DNA from: Pseudanabaena frigida
GTDB lineage: Bacteria > Cyanobacteriota > Cyanobacteriia > Pseudanabaenales > Pseudanabaenaceae
DNA: 64,000 nucleotides
Reading direction: 5' to 3'
Assembly: GCA_003242085.1 (NCBI GenBank)
Contig: QBML01000015.1
Location: 58,237-122,236, forward strand
Below, one piece after another: positions 54,947-63,362 of the stretch. A model generated the notes under the pieces. That model made no database searches, was not told the origin of the DNA, and was given only the letters and a program-made list of their open reading frames with translations. Within the stretch, counting starts at the first letter, position 1. Each line of letters opens with the position of its first letter. The position numbers and the translations under genes are program-made.

Positions 54947-55264
54947 CTATACTTTTTTCAAGAAGCGCTCAAACTGATTGCGATTTTCAAATATTTCAAA
55001 CAATCCCTTCATTGAGGTTGCATCTAGTAAAAAATCGATGTACTCGCTAATCGAGCAAAGTGCGAACTTACACCCCATCGCTTTAGCGCTTCTTAACGCA
55101 AAAACTAAAGCGCCTAAACCAGAACTATCCATTTGTTTTAAATGTTTCAGGTCAATAAGTAATACATCAGGTTTACTATCTAAAACATGGCTAGCCTGCT
55201 GCCGAAAATAGTTGGTGCTAGTTGAATCAAGATGCCCCGTTGGTTGCATAACTTCAATACGCAT
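54947..55264 (-). CDS. STAS-domain anti-sigma-factor antagonist
   Basis: 105 residues from the ATG at 55264, which has AGGAG nine bases upstream; the longer frame adds eight residues. VLLIDLKHLKQMDSSGLGAL has the phosphorylatable Ser of SpoIIAA/RsbV-type proteins, and RSAKAMGCKFALCSISEYID follows. Such proteins bind anti-sigma kinases in partner-switching. SpoIIE-type phosphatases reactivate them, and one is encoded at 19.3 kb in this window. Upstream is an AT-rich gap with repeated AAAAGTTAT motifs. Confidence 0.93.
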   Translation of the reverse strand: MRIEVMQPTGHLDSTSTNYFRQQASHVLDSKPDVLLIDLKHLKQMDSSGLGALVFALRSAKAMGCKFALCSISEYIDFLLDATSMKGLFEIFENRNQFERFLKKV

Positions 55265-55480
55265 TTTGACGATCTCCTTATACCCCATTTTCGAGGTGTT
55301 ATATATATTTAGATTGATGTAACTAAGTTGCTAATTAAAATTTTTTATGTCTGTCTGGATAGTCTTAAGAGGGAGGTCTTCACCTAGAAATATCTTTTCA
55401 AATAAATTCTTTTACTGTATGAATCCAGCCCCTTGCTTTATGGAAACATAGTACTTGTTATATTCAATATTTGTTCAGAT

Positions 55481-55585
55481 AAAAGTTATGCAAAGGTTAT
55501 TAATATGTTTATAGAAAAGTTATTTCTATAATTAATGCAGTAATTCTCGTTGTAGAAATGATTTTAGAGTTTTGATAAAAGTTAT
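55481..55585. promoter_or_regulatory. direct repeats AAARGTTAT upstream of the STAS gene
   Basis: AAAAGTTAT or AAAGGTTAT occurs at 55481, 55492, 55515 and 55577, the first three spaced 11 and 23 bases. It lies in the 367-bp gap between the STAS and mpg genes. Possible regulator sites; no known factor matched. Confidence 0.35.
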
Positions 55586-55631
55586 TCAACAGATAGTTTT
55601 CATCAAAATATTTTTATAATGTTAATTAGCC

Positions 55632-56198
55632 CTATTTTCGAGATACTGAGGGGCGCTCGCCCAAATACCATCGCCAGGGGATATCTTCGCCTTGGGTAAT
55701 TCCGATTCTCGTAGTCTGATAGATCGGTTCGCCAAAGTTAGGCGATCGCGCCTCTAGCCATAAATCCAAGTCTGGATGCAAAATGATACCGTCTAGTTGG
55801 CGATCTATTTTTAATAAGCGACAAAGTTTCCCTGGCCCCGATCCAACTCGATGCGGTTTTTCCTTAGGATTGCTCCAAGGCGGAATGCGATCGCCCTCAA
55901 TCGCTCGAATTAACACCGCACTACAAAAATCTTCGCGATCGGTCACGATATTCACGCAGTGATAAATTCCATAAATTAAATAGACATAGGCTGTGCCAGG
56001 GGCACCAAAAATAGCTGCATTTCTCTCAGTTTTGCGCCTATAGCCGTGACATGCAGGATCGGTTGCATCGTAGGCTTCAGTTTCTACGATCATTCCCCGA
56101 TATTCGATCCCACTAATGCGTCTTGCTAAAGTACAACCGAGCAGGTCAGGTGCAACTTCACTGGCTGGGCGTGTAAAAAAGGATTTTTCTAGCAGCAT
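55632..56198 (-). CDS. mpg: 3-methyladenine DNA glycosylase (AAG/Mpg type)
   Basis: 188 residues from the ATG at 56198, with GGAG seven bases upstream; the longer frame starts at a TTG inside a palindrome. [40 protein letters not shown] (catalytic Glu and Asp region), [20 protein letters not shown] and [20 protein letters not shown] are AAG motifs. It removes alkylated bases in base excision repair. The moaE gene is upstream on the same strand. Confidence 0.95.
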   Translation of the reverse strand: MLLEKSFFTRPASEVAPDLLGCTLARRISGIEYRGMIVETEAYDATDPACHGYRRKTERNAAIFGAPGTAYVYLIYGIYHCVNIVTDREDFCSAVLIRAIEGDRIPPWSNPKEKPHRVGSGPGKLCRLLKIDRQLDGIILHPDLDLWLEARSPNFGEPIYQTTRIGITQGEDIPWRWYLGERPSVSRK

Positions 56199-56209
56199 AA
56201 ACAACTCCA

Positions 56210-56240
56210 AACAAAAGGGGCGCAAAGCGCCCCTTTTGTT
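56210..56240. repeat. palindrome, 14-bp arms, AAA loop
   Basis: AACAAAAGGGGCGC-AAA-GCGCCCCTTTTGTT between mpg's start and moaE's stop; the right arm reaches the moaE stop. Confidence 0.87.
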
Positions 56241-56664
56241 ATATAGGACAATTTACCCAACTGCTGACCCCATCGAGCCAAAATTCTTTTTTCCAAATCG
56301 GGGCATCAACTTTCAAAGTGTCGATCGCGTAGCGACAAGCTTCAAATGCTTCCACACGATGGGGCGAGCCAATAGCAACTAAAACACTGATTTCGCCAAT
56401 CTTAAGTTTACCGAGCCGATGGTGAATGACCACCTCAGTAATATCAGGAAATTTCTGGTGGCAGCGATCGCTAATATTTTGGAATACTTGCAAAGTCATA
56501 GCCTCATAGGCTTGATAATCCAAATAATCAACCGCCCTTCCCCCTGTTTGGTTGCGTACCATGCCACTCATCAATACAACTGCACCATTACGAGCATTAT
56601 CGGCAATCGCATAAACAGCTGCCACATCTAAAATCTCATGAGTCAGTCGAAAATTATTAGCCAT
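56239..56664 (-). CDS. moaE: molybdopterin synthase catalytic subunit
   Basis: 141 residues. Transfers sulfur from MoaD to precursor [55 protein letters not shown] and [10 protein letters not shown] carry the conserved Lys and Arg. No moaD is adjacent. Confidence 0.96.
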   Translation of the reverse strand: MANNFRLTHEILDVAAVYAIADNARNGAVVLMSGMVRNQTGGRAVDYLDYQAYEAMTLQVFQNISDRCHQKFPDITEVVIHHRLGKLKIGEISVLVAIGSPHRVEAFEACRYAIDTLKVDAPIWKKEFWLDGVSSWVNCPI

Positions 56665-56676
56665 AACTTCACAGAT

Positions 56677-56693
56677 GCCGCGCTTTGCGCGGC
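56677..56693. repeat. short palindrome, 7-bp arms, TTT loop
   Basis: GCCGCGC-TTT-GCGCGGC between psbN's stop and moaE's start. The same loop style as the long elements. Confidence 0.7.
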
Positions 56694-56703
56694 TTATTTA
56701 AGT

Positions 56704-56835
56704 CTAGTCTTCATGCTCTTCAAACTGATCGACTAATTGCTTGTTCGGTGGACCAAATGCTACGTATATTGCGTATGCCGTTAAGCAGATCACACATACA
56801 GCGATAGTAACTGCGATCGAAGTTGCGTTTTCCAT
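56704..56835 (-). CDS. psbN: PsbN, photosystem II assembly protein
   Basis: 43 residues: MENATSIAVTIAVCVICLTA followed by YAIYVAFGPPNKQLVDQFEE and ending HED. The FGPPxxxLxDpFEEHED end is diagnostic for PsbN, which helps photosystem II repair and assembly. It is divergent from psbH, 73 bp apart, as in many cyanobacteria. Confidence 0.95.
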   Translation of the reverse strand: MENATSIAVTIAVCVICLTAYAIYVAFGPPNKQLVDQFEEHED

Positions 56836-56858
56836 GATTTGAACCAATGTTTTGAGTT

Positions 56859-56888
56859 ATTGTTACAATTATACTATTTAGTAACAAT
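56859..56888. promoter_or_regulatory. inverted repeat around a -10-like box, psbN/psbH
   Basis: ATTGTTAC and GTAACAAT (8 bp each) with a 14-bp spacer that contains TATACT at 56870-56875. It lies 20 bp upstream of the psbH start. Possible psbH promoter with an operator; no -35 box is clear. Confidence 0.4.
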
Positions 56889-56908
56889 CGTTTTTAATAG
56901 ACAAATTT

Positions 56909-57103
56909 ATGTCACAACGCACTTGGCTAGGCGATATTCTCAGACCTCTGAATGCTGAATACGGTAAGGTTTCTCGCGGTTGGGGAACCACCCCACTTAT
57001 GGGTGTATTCATGGCATTGTTCCTTGTATTTCTGGTAATTATTCTCCAGTTGTACAACTCTTCCTTGTTGCTTGAAGGTGTCAACCTCAACTGGGGCGGC
57101 TAA
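56909..57103 (+). CDS. psbH: photosystem II protein PsbH
   Basis: 64 residues: [40 protein letters not shown] and the end [11 protein letters not shown] are diagnostic. It is a single-helix core subunit near CP47 that stabilises the QB site. The Thr phosphorylation site of plants is absent, as usual in cyanobacteria. Confidence 0.98.
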   Translation: MSQRTWLGDILRPLNAEYGKVSRGWGTTPLMGVFMALFLVFLVIILQLYNSSLLLEGVNLNWGG

Positions 57104-57124
57104 TCTTTAGCTATCCCGACTCAT

Positions 57125-57155
57125 CATTAAAGGCACGCTTTGCGTGCCTTTAATG
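57125..57155 (+). terminator. psbH terminator
   Basis: CATTAAAGGCACGC-TTT-GCGTGCCTTTAATG, 21 bp past the psbH stop. Confidence 0.85.
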
Positions 57156-57190
57156 TATTAACAGTGCTTGAAATACATAGCCTGTTAATA
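57156..57190. promoter_or_regulatory. inverted repeat upstream of tatA
   Basis: TATTAACAG and CTGTTAATA with a 17-bp spacer, 43 bp before the tatA start. Possible operator; no factor is known. Confidence 0.35.
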
Positions 57191-57232
57191 CTCTAGTTAA
57201 TTTAAGTTGTGTAAAATTTAAGGTCATCTGCA

Positions 57233-57571
57233 ATGAATATTTTTGGTATCGGCTTACCTGAAATGATCCTAATCATGCTTGTAGCCCTGCTGATATTTGG
57301 TCCCAAGAAACTTCCAGAAATTGGACGTAGTATGGGCAAAGCTATTAAGGGTTTTCAAGATGCTTCTCGAGAATTTGAATCAGAGTTCAAGCGTGAAGCG
57401 GATCTCTTAGAGCAACCTACCCCTGTTGCTGCTAAAGCCCCTGCCCCAGAACCTGTAAGTCTACCTGAACCCGAACAAGTGACTGCTGAAGTTATTTCAA
57501 CACCCGAGCTTACTCCCGTCGTTGCATCATTAGAAGAAGTCAAGGAATTAACAACTGCTAAGGATGCTTGA
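57233..57571 (+). CDS. tatA: twin-arginine translocase subunit TatA/E
   Basis: 112 residues: MNIFGIGLPEMILIMLVALL is the single helix, FGPKKLPEIGRSMGKAIKGF the hinge and amphipathic helix. The Pro/Glu-rich tail (about 70-110) is long and of low complexity. It works with TatC in folded-protein export; tatC is not in the window. The last 8 bases overlap pth, so the two are coupled. Confidence 0.93.
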   Translation: MNIFGIGLPEMILIMLVALLIFGPKKLPEIGRSMGKAIKGFQDASREFESEFKREADLLEQPTPVAAKAPAPEPVSLPEPEQVTAEVISTPELTPVVASLEEVKELTTAKDA

Positions 57572-58202
57572 GACTCAATCTATCTCTCTAATTGTTGGGC
57601 TTGGTAATCCTGGTTCAGAATACGAGCGTACTAGACACAATATTGGCTTTATGGCAATTGATTGCCTGTCAAAATCTTGGGGTATTTCTCTTGGTAAGGA
57701 AAAGCGCTTTTATGGCATCTTTGGTGAAGGAAAATTGTCTAGCAATGGCAAAATTCGCCTGCTTAAGCCAACCACGTATATGAATTTGTCTGGTCAGTCA
57801 GTCCGCGCCTGTGCTGATTGGTTCAAGTGCAATCCTGAAAATATTTTGGTTATCTATGATGATATGGATTTGCCTCTTGGAAAGTTACGATTGCGCCCCT
57901 CTGGTTCTGCGGGTGGGCACAATGGTATGAAGTCGATTATTTCGCATCTTGGCACCCAAAATTTCCCTCGACTGCGACTCGGTATTGGTCGCGGCAGCAA
58001 TAAAGATAGTCAAGCGATCGCTAACAAGGTCAATCAAAACGTTACCAATCATGTTTTAGGTGGCTTTACGGCTTCAGAAAATAAGATTATGGCCGAACTT
58101 TTCAATCTAACCGAATCAGCAGTAACGAGCATTTGGTCGGACGGTTTAGAGAAAACGATGAGCTTATATAACAGTCGTAGCGTTGATTCTCAAAAAAGTT
58201 AG
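57564..58202 (+). CDS. pth: peptidyl-tRNA hydrolase
   Basis: 212 residues. LIVGLGNPGSEYERTRHNIG (catalytic His), RLLKPTTYMNLSGQSV and LVIYDDMDLPLGKLRLRPSG followed by SAGGHNGMKSI are the family motifs. It recycles tRNA from dropped-off peptidyl-tRNA. It overlaps tatA by 8 nt. Confidence 0.97.
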   Translation: MLETQSISLIVGLGNPGSEYERTRHNIGFMAIDCLSKSWGISLGKEKRFYGIFGEGKLSSNGKIRLLKPTTYMNLSGQSVRACADWFKCNPENILVIYDDMDLPLGKLRLRPSGSAGGHNGMKSIISHLGTQNFPRLRLGIGRGSNKDSQAIANKVNQNVTNHVLGGFTASENKIMAELFNLTESAVTSIWSDGLEKTMSLYNSRSVDSQKS

Positions 58203-58352
58203 GATAATTACTGTTGTGCGCCGATCCTATCTTTCTGAGTTCTACTTACAGGGTATGATAAAGCTAACTTTCAGGCATTTTAAAGCTATCTTTGTAAAAA
58301 ATTGCTGGCATATGCAAGTGAATTTCATCGTAGTGTGAGGAGACCATAATTT

Positions 58353-59495
58353 ATGAAAGCCATGATTCTGGCTGCGGGTAAAGGAACTAGAATCCGCCCG
58401 ATCACTAATATTATGCCTAAGCCAATGATCCCGATCATGCAGAAGCCTGTTATGGAGTTCTTAGTTGAGTTGCTAAGACAGCACGGCTTCGATCGGATTA
58501 TGGTTAATGTTAGTCATTTGTCTGAAGAAATCGAAAACTATTTTCGAGATGGCCAAAAATTTGGCGTGCAAATGGCATATTCATTCGAGGGAACGATTGT
58601 TGACGGTAAGCTCCAAGGAAGTGCGCTCGGTTCAGCAGGGGGACTGAAGAAAATCCAAGACTTTTCGCCATTTTTTGATGATACTTTTGTTGTACTTTGC
58701 GGTGATGCTTTGATCGATCTCGATCTAACCTACGCAATTAATTGGCATCGTCAAAAAAAATCTCTCGCTACGATTATTACTAAGACTGTCCCTAGAGATC
58801 AGGTGTCAAGTTATGGTGTTGTTGTTACTGACTCAAGTGGCAGGATCAAGCAGTTTCAGGAAAAGCCAAGTGTTGAAGATGCTTTAAGTAATACTATTAA
58901 TACCGGTATTTATATTTTTGAACCAGAAATTCTGGATTACATACCTTCAGGTAAGGAGTTCGATCTAGGTAGTGATTTGTTCCCCAAATTAGTTGCTGCC
59001 AATCTTCCATTTCATGCAATTTCAATGGATTTTCAATGGGTAGATATTGGAAAAGTTCCAGATTATTGGCAAGCGATTCAAGATGTTCTGTCAGACAAGA
59101 TTAAAAATGTGAATATTCCAGGGCATGAAGTTCGTCCGGGAATTTATACAGGATTAAATGTTTCTGTAAATTGGGACAAAGTGGATATTCGCGGACCTGT
59201 TTATATTGGTGGTATGACCCAAATTGAAGATGGGGCGACAATTATTGGTCCGACGATGATCGGTCCGAATTGCCATGTTTGTAGTGGCGCAGTTGTTGAA
59301 CGAAGCGTGATTTTTGAATATTCGCGTCTTTCTGATGTGCGTTTGGTCGATAAATTAGTATTTGGTCGTTATTGTGTTGATAAGACTGGGGCGACAATCG
59401 ATTTGCAAGCAGCAGCATTAGATTGGCTAATTACGGATGCTAGGCACCAGCAAAAATCTCAGTCTCCTTTGGAAATGTCTAAGGCTTTGTCTTAA
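58353..59495 (+). CDS. NDP-sugar pyrophosphorylase family protein
   Basis: 380 residues. The N-terminal nucleotidyltransferase opens MKAMILAAGKGTRIRPITNI and has PKPMIPIMQKPVM (sugar phosphate binding), VVLCGDALIDLDL (metal binding Asp) and TGIYIFEPEIL. A left-handed beta-helix with hexapeptide repeats (from about 250) follows: NVSVNWDKVDIRGPVYIGGM. The domain set resembles GDP-mannose/glucose-1-phosphate nucleotidyltransferases; the substrate is not determined. GAGGAG lies 10 bases before the ATG. Confidence 0.9.
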   Translation: MKAMILAAGKGTRIRPITNIMPKPMIPIMQKPVMEFLVELLRQHGFDRIMVNVSHLSEEIENYFRDGQKFGVQMAYSFEGTIVDGKLQGSALGSAGGLKKIQDFSPFFDDTFVVLCGDALIDLDLTYAINWHRQKKSLATIITKTVPRDQVSSYGVVVTDSSGRIKQFQEKPSVEDALSNTINTGIYIFEPEILDYIPSGKEFDLGSDLFPKLVAANLPFHAISMDFQWVDIGKVPDYWQAIQDVLSDKIKNVNIPGHEVRPGIYTGLNVSVNWDKVDIRGPVYIGGMTQIEDGATIIGPTMIGPNCHVCSGAVVERSVIFEYSRLSDVRLVDKLVFGRYCVDKTGATIDLQAAALDWLITDARHQQKSQSPLEMSKALS

Positions 59496-59532
59496 ATTTT
59501 CCATGATTAGCTACTACCCACAAGTAAAAGCG

Positions 59533-59550
59533 AGGTGGCAAACGCCACCT
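59533..59550. terminator. short hairpin between convergent genes
   Basis: AGGTGGC-AAAC-GCCACCT followed by TATTTTT on the plus strand; likely terminates the nucleotidyltransferase gene. Confidence 0.65.
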
Positions 59551-59555
59551 TATTT

Positions 59556-61061
59556 TTATCGACCGCGTACGCGCATAAATCGATCGATGCCTCTAGCGAT
59601 CGCATCAGCCATTCGCTTTTGATAATCTGGGCTACTTAAATTTCTAGCTTCTGCTGGATTAGTCACAAAGCCAGTCTCCACCAAAATTGCAGGCATTGAA
59701 GTTTTAGCAATTACATAAAAACCCGCACCCCGAACGCTGCGATCGCTTGCGCCTGTTGCCGATACGATCTGTGAGTGCACATAGCTAGCTAGTTCTTGAC
59801 CCACTGTTGAGTTGCGTGAATGATAAGTTTCTATACCACTAATGCCACTATTGCCTGGGGCAAGTGAATTAGCGTGAATACTTACAAACACATCAGCATT
59901 GATTCTTTCAGCTGCTGCAACACGAGGTTCTAAGTCGATTTCTACATCATTAGTACGGGTGTAATAAACGGTATAACCCATACTTTGCAGGGCTTGTCCT
60001 AGTTTGAGGCTGATCGGTAAAACGACGTCTTTTTCTTGTACGCCATTTGCCACAGCGCCAGGATCGTTGCCACCATGCCCTGCGTCGACGAAGATGACGC
60101 CTCGACGGCGATCGCCTACAGTTTGAGAAGATGGTACAGAAGGATTATTGTTGGGTAAAGGAGTTTGGTTGTTGGGGGGTACTTGCGAAAGACTATTTAG
60201 TGAAACCTGTAATTTGATTTGTTGATTGCTCAGGCGTTGGGTTTCGCGGACCTGCCAACCAGGGATTGTTTTAATGCCAATTTCTACAGAATTGCCAACT
60301 TGTGTCAGACGAATCCTCTCAATAGGGCTATTAGCAGCAAGACTAGGGCGTTGTAGATTTGCTGAAATCTTGGCATTAGGAACAATCAAATTAAATGTCC
60401 CTGATGCGCGATCGAAATTAGTCTGATAGCTCAAGGGTAGATTAGCTTCGATCAGTAATTGACCTGTACTGCTAAAACTCAATTTTTCGATCGCCGCAAT
60501 TATTGATGTAGATGCCGAGTTGATGGGATTAATCGGTCTAGAACTGGGCAAATTAGGTTCGATCGGTATCGCTTGAGTAACTTTATTAGCTGGAGTTAGA
60601 AATAGTGTATTGGTTGTGTCGATGTATTGACTTTGCCATACAGTTTTGCTGTTTGGGTCGCTACTGTCTAAATCAAAAACTAACCTAGCGATCGCAGGAT
60701 TATTCTGAAATTGAGCAACTCTTACTTGCTTTACACCGAAGCGATTCATTGGCAGATTGGCTTGATGTAATTCCTTTGTCAAGGTCGTATTTTGTAGATC
60801 GATAATTAAGCGATCGGAATTATCCTCACGTTGAACTTTGATCTGTGGATTAGCATTGACATTTAACATCAAGCCATTATTGACGGGTTGAATATTATTT
60901 AGCCTTATAGCAGCGTTAGATTGGCTAGATGTTGTATTTGTTGATTGTGCTTGCAATTGTTCTACTACAGGGCTTACATAACCAGTAGCTACACACATCA
61001 AAACTCCGACTGCTAATTGTCGATATCGCAAAGTAGTTCTCCCAATGGCATAAAAACACAA
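59556..61061 (-). CDS. N-acetylmuramoyl-L-alanine amidase, AMIN-Amidase_3 (AmiC type)
   Basis: 501 residues. A signal peptide-like start, two AMIN-like segments (about 45-160 and 175-280), a Pro/Asn linker and the catalytic Amidase_3 domain (about 318-500). The zinc ligands lie in VDAGHGGNDPGAVANGVQEK, SIHANS and ILVETGFVTNPAEARN. In filamentous cyanobacteria AmiC enzymes make the septal pores and cell separation cuts. The start is a TTG, and an upstream or internal start is possible. It is a close tandem copy of the next gene. Confidence 0.92.
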   Translation of the reverse strand: MCFYAIGRTTLRYRQLAVGVLMCVATGYVSPVVEQLQAQSTNTTSSQSNAAIRLNNIQPVNNGLMLNVNANPQIKVQREDNSDRLIIDLQNTTLTKELHQANLPMNRFGVKQVRVAQFQNNPAIARLVFDLDSSDPNSKTVWQSQYIDTTNTLFLTPANKVTQAIPIEPNLPSSRPINPINSASTSIIAAIEKLSFSSTGQLLIEANLPLSYQTNFDRASGTFNLIVPNAKISANLQRPSLAANSPIERIRLTQVGNSVEIGIKTIPGWQVRETQRLSNQQIKLQVSLNSLSQVPPNNQTPLPNNNPSVPSSQTVGDRRRGVIFVDAGHGGNDPGAVANGVQEKDVVLPISLKLGQALQSMGYTVYYTRTNDVEIDLEPRVAAAERINADVFVSIHANSLAPGNSGISGIETYHSRNSTVGQELASYVHSQIVSATGASDRSVRGAGFYVIAKTSMPAILVETGFVTNPAEARNLSSPDYQKRMADAIARGIDRFMRVRGR

Positions 61062-61125
61062 GAGTTGAGCTATCTAACAGCTAGATTTTCGATGGATTTT
61101 TGCTTTAAATCGATCATCTCACGAT

Positions 61126-62331
61126 CTATCTTCGGTAAGACTTTAAAAATTGATCGATCCCTTTAGCGATCGCCTCCGCCATGCGCTCTTGATAAGCACT
61201 ATTAACCAATCTTGATGCTTCTGATGGATTTGTAATGTACCCAGTCTCTACAAGGATTGCAGGCATCGAAGTATTGCGAATCACATAAAACCTAGCTGAC
61301 CTCACACCACGGTCATTTGCACCCGTACTAGCAAGAATTTGTTCGTGGACGAATTCTGCAAGACTCTTACCTAAAGACGCACCTGGAGCATGATAAGTTT
61401 CAACTCCACTTACTTGAGATGCATTGGCATCGAGAGAATTAACATGAATGCTAACAAATGTACTTGCTCTAGCATTCTCAGCAATCTGCACTCTTGGTTC
61501 CAAATCAAGATCGATGTCTTCAGTACGTGTGAATATCACAGAATATCCCATTTGCTGCAAGATTCTGCCTAGCTGTTTGCTCATTGCAAGGGTTATATCC
61601 TTTTCGTATACCCCATTTCTGGTTGCTCCCACATCTGGTCCTCCATGACCAGGATCGATCGCAATTAACTGACGGCCAGTGACATTACTATAGGTGCTCT
61701 GCGTTTGCGATCGCGGATAGCCACTCGTAGAAACTTGTGCAACACTTGTGAGCTGTAGGGCAATTTCCTGTGGATTAGTTCTGATAGTCTCGCGAATTTG
61801 CCAACCAGCGATCGTTTTGACACTAACAACCACTGCATCGCCTACCTGATTTAAGCGAATCTGCTCGATGGGACTATTTGCCCCTAAGATGGGACGGCGC
61901 AACTGTGACGAAATCTTTGTCGCAGGAATAGTGAAAACATAAGTGTTATTAGCTGAATTTAAGCTACTACGATACGCAATAGCGCGACTTGCCTGAATTA
62001 CTAGTTGCCCATAGCCATTAAATGCTAAGCCATCAATTGTTGTCGGTATCGATGTAGAAACTGCTTGGCTTGTTAATATTGGTGCTAACTCAGTCGCTTT
62101 TGGCAGCAATAATTCTCGATCTGCATCAGAATTTAACGATAATTTCTGTTCAGAGTTGTTTAACTGTACATTTTGGTTGGTGTTTCGTAATGACCGATCG
62201 AGTGAAACGCTTGCCTCAGTGACCTGTGCGCCCATAAAGGTACCAGCCATTAAGCAAAATAGCAGCCAAAGCGATCGCTTGTAATGTTGGTTCAAAAAAT
62301 TACTCCCATCAAATTGACTAGAGCGTGCCAA
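61126..62331 (-). CDS. N-acetylmuramoyl-L-alanine amidase, AMIN-Amidase_3 (AmiC type)
   Basis: 401 residues, about 100 shorter than its tandem partner because it has one AMIN-like segment. The catalytic domain carries IDPGHGGPDVGATRNGVYEK, SIHVNS and ILVETGYITNPSEASR. The N-terminal KRSLWLLFCLMAGTFMGAQV reads as a signal peptide. The start is given as a TTG at 62331, but a TTG at 62295 with GGAG about nine bases upstream fits better. murI lies 8 bp upstream, so the two are probably one transcript. Confidence 0.9.
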   Translation of the reverse strand: MARSSQFDGSNFLNQHYKRSLWLLFCLMAGTFMGAQVTEASVSLDRSLRNTNQNVQLNNSEQKLSLNSDADRELLLPKATELAPILTSQAVSTSIPTTIDGLAFNGYGQLVIQASRAIAYRSSLNSANNTYVFTIPATKISSQLRRPILGANSPIEQIRLNQVGDAVVVSVKTIAGWQIRETIRTNPQEIALQLTSVAQVSTSGYPRSQTQSTYSNVTGRQLIAIDPGHGGPDVGATRNGVYEKDITLAMSKQLGRILQQMGYSVIFTRTEDIDLDLEPRVQIAENARASTFVSIHVNSLDANASQVSGVETYHAPGASLGKSLAEFVHEQILASTGANDRGVRSARFYVIRNTSMPAILVETGYITNPSEASRLVNSAYQERMAEAIAKGIDQFLKSYRR

Positions 62332-62339
62332 TCAAAACT

Positions 62340-63170
62340 TTAAGAAAGCAATTCTACAGGAGATAGGGAAACTTTTTCCACCAAAGGTAACTTTCCTAAC
62401 CATCGTCGAGAAACTTGCGCGAAACGATCGGGCTCTCCACTCACAAAAAATCGAGTTTCAGCGCGATCGCTACGACTATCTAAACATCTTAGCCCCATTA
62501 AATCCAACTCCTGACCTGCCGCTCTTACTACATAAGAGGCAGGATTGACTAAAGCCACGTTAGACGGCAAAATTTGGCGCAAAATCCCTGACAAATGAGG
62601 ATAATGAGTACAGCCCAAAACTAAAGTGTCAATATTTGCCTCAATTAATGGTTGCAAATACTGCCTTGCCACTTGCAAGGTATATGGATCGTGAATACGA
62701 TCGGACTCAATTAAAGGTACAAATTCTGGACAATCTACCTGAAAAACTTGAGCATTGGGATCGCTCTCACATATTGCTCGTACGTAAGCTTCGCTCTTAA
62801 CGGTTGCGGTCGTTGCAATTACTCCTACTTTTTTCCCTTTACCCACTGCCGCCCTTGCCCCCGGCAGAATTAAACCTAAAATTGGCAAATCAAAATCTTT
62901 TCTCACTATGTCCAGTGCTAATGCTGAACTAGTATTACAAGCCATGATTGCCATCTTGACTTGTTTAGATTGCATCCAGTGCAAGATTTCATAAACATAT
63001 TCAATAATTTCCGCAGGCGATCGCTTTCCGTAGGGTAGTCGTGCCGTATCGCCAAAATAAACCACAGATTCATTTGGTAGCTGTCGATGAACTTCTTGTA
63101 AAACTGTAAGTCCCCCAACCCCACTATCAAAAACACCAATAGGGAACCGAGCTTCCTGCTGCAAAACCAT
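62340..63170 (-). CDS. murI: glutamate racemase
   Basis: 276 residues. PIGVFDSGVGGLTVLQEV, AIMACNTSSALALDIVRKDF (first catalytic Cys) and LVLGCTHYPHLSGIL (second Cys) are diagnostic. It makes D-glutamate for peptidoglycan. It is followed 8 bp on by the shorter amidase gene, a peptidoglycan pairing. Confidence 0.97.
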   Translation of the reverse strand: MVLQQEARFPIGVFDSGVGGLTVLQEVHRQLPNESVVYFGDTARLPYGKRSPAEIIEYVYEILHWMQSKQVKMAIMACNTSSALALDIVRKDFDLPILGLILPGARAAVGKGKKVGVIATTATVKSEAYVRAICESDPNAQVFQVDCPEFVPLIESDRIHDPYTLQVARQYLQPLIEANIDTLVLGCTHYPHLSGILRQILPSNVALVNPASYVVRAAGQELDLMGLRCLDSRSDRAETRFFVSGEPDRFAQVSRRWLGKLPLVEKVSLSPVELLS

Positions 63171-63362
63171 TCATATCCTCACACTTCACATGCTTCACAG
63201 TAAAGCATACTTTTTAAAAAGTGCGTATCAGCCTAACTAATTAACCTCAAACACAAGCGCACTAGACACTTATACTTTTTTAGTGGTCGGCAATTTGCTA
63301 AGCGATCGCTGTCTACTCAAATAATACCTATAAACTAAAAACAAATACCTTAAGGAGTACTC

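Noticed and set aside
55265..55631. Replication origin with DnaA boxes
   Set aside because: The TTAT-containing repeats do not match TTATNCACA, and no dnaA or dnaN is near.
56199..56225. Longer mpg start at a TTG
   Set aside because: The TTG is in the 56210-56240 palindrome; the ATG at 56198 has a GGAG site.
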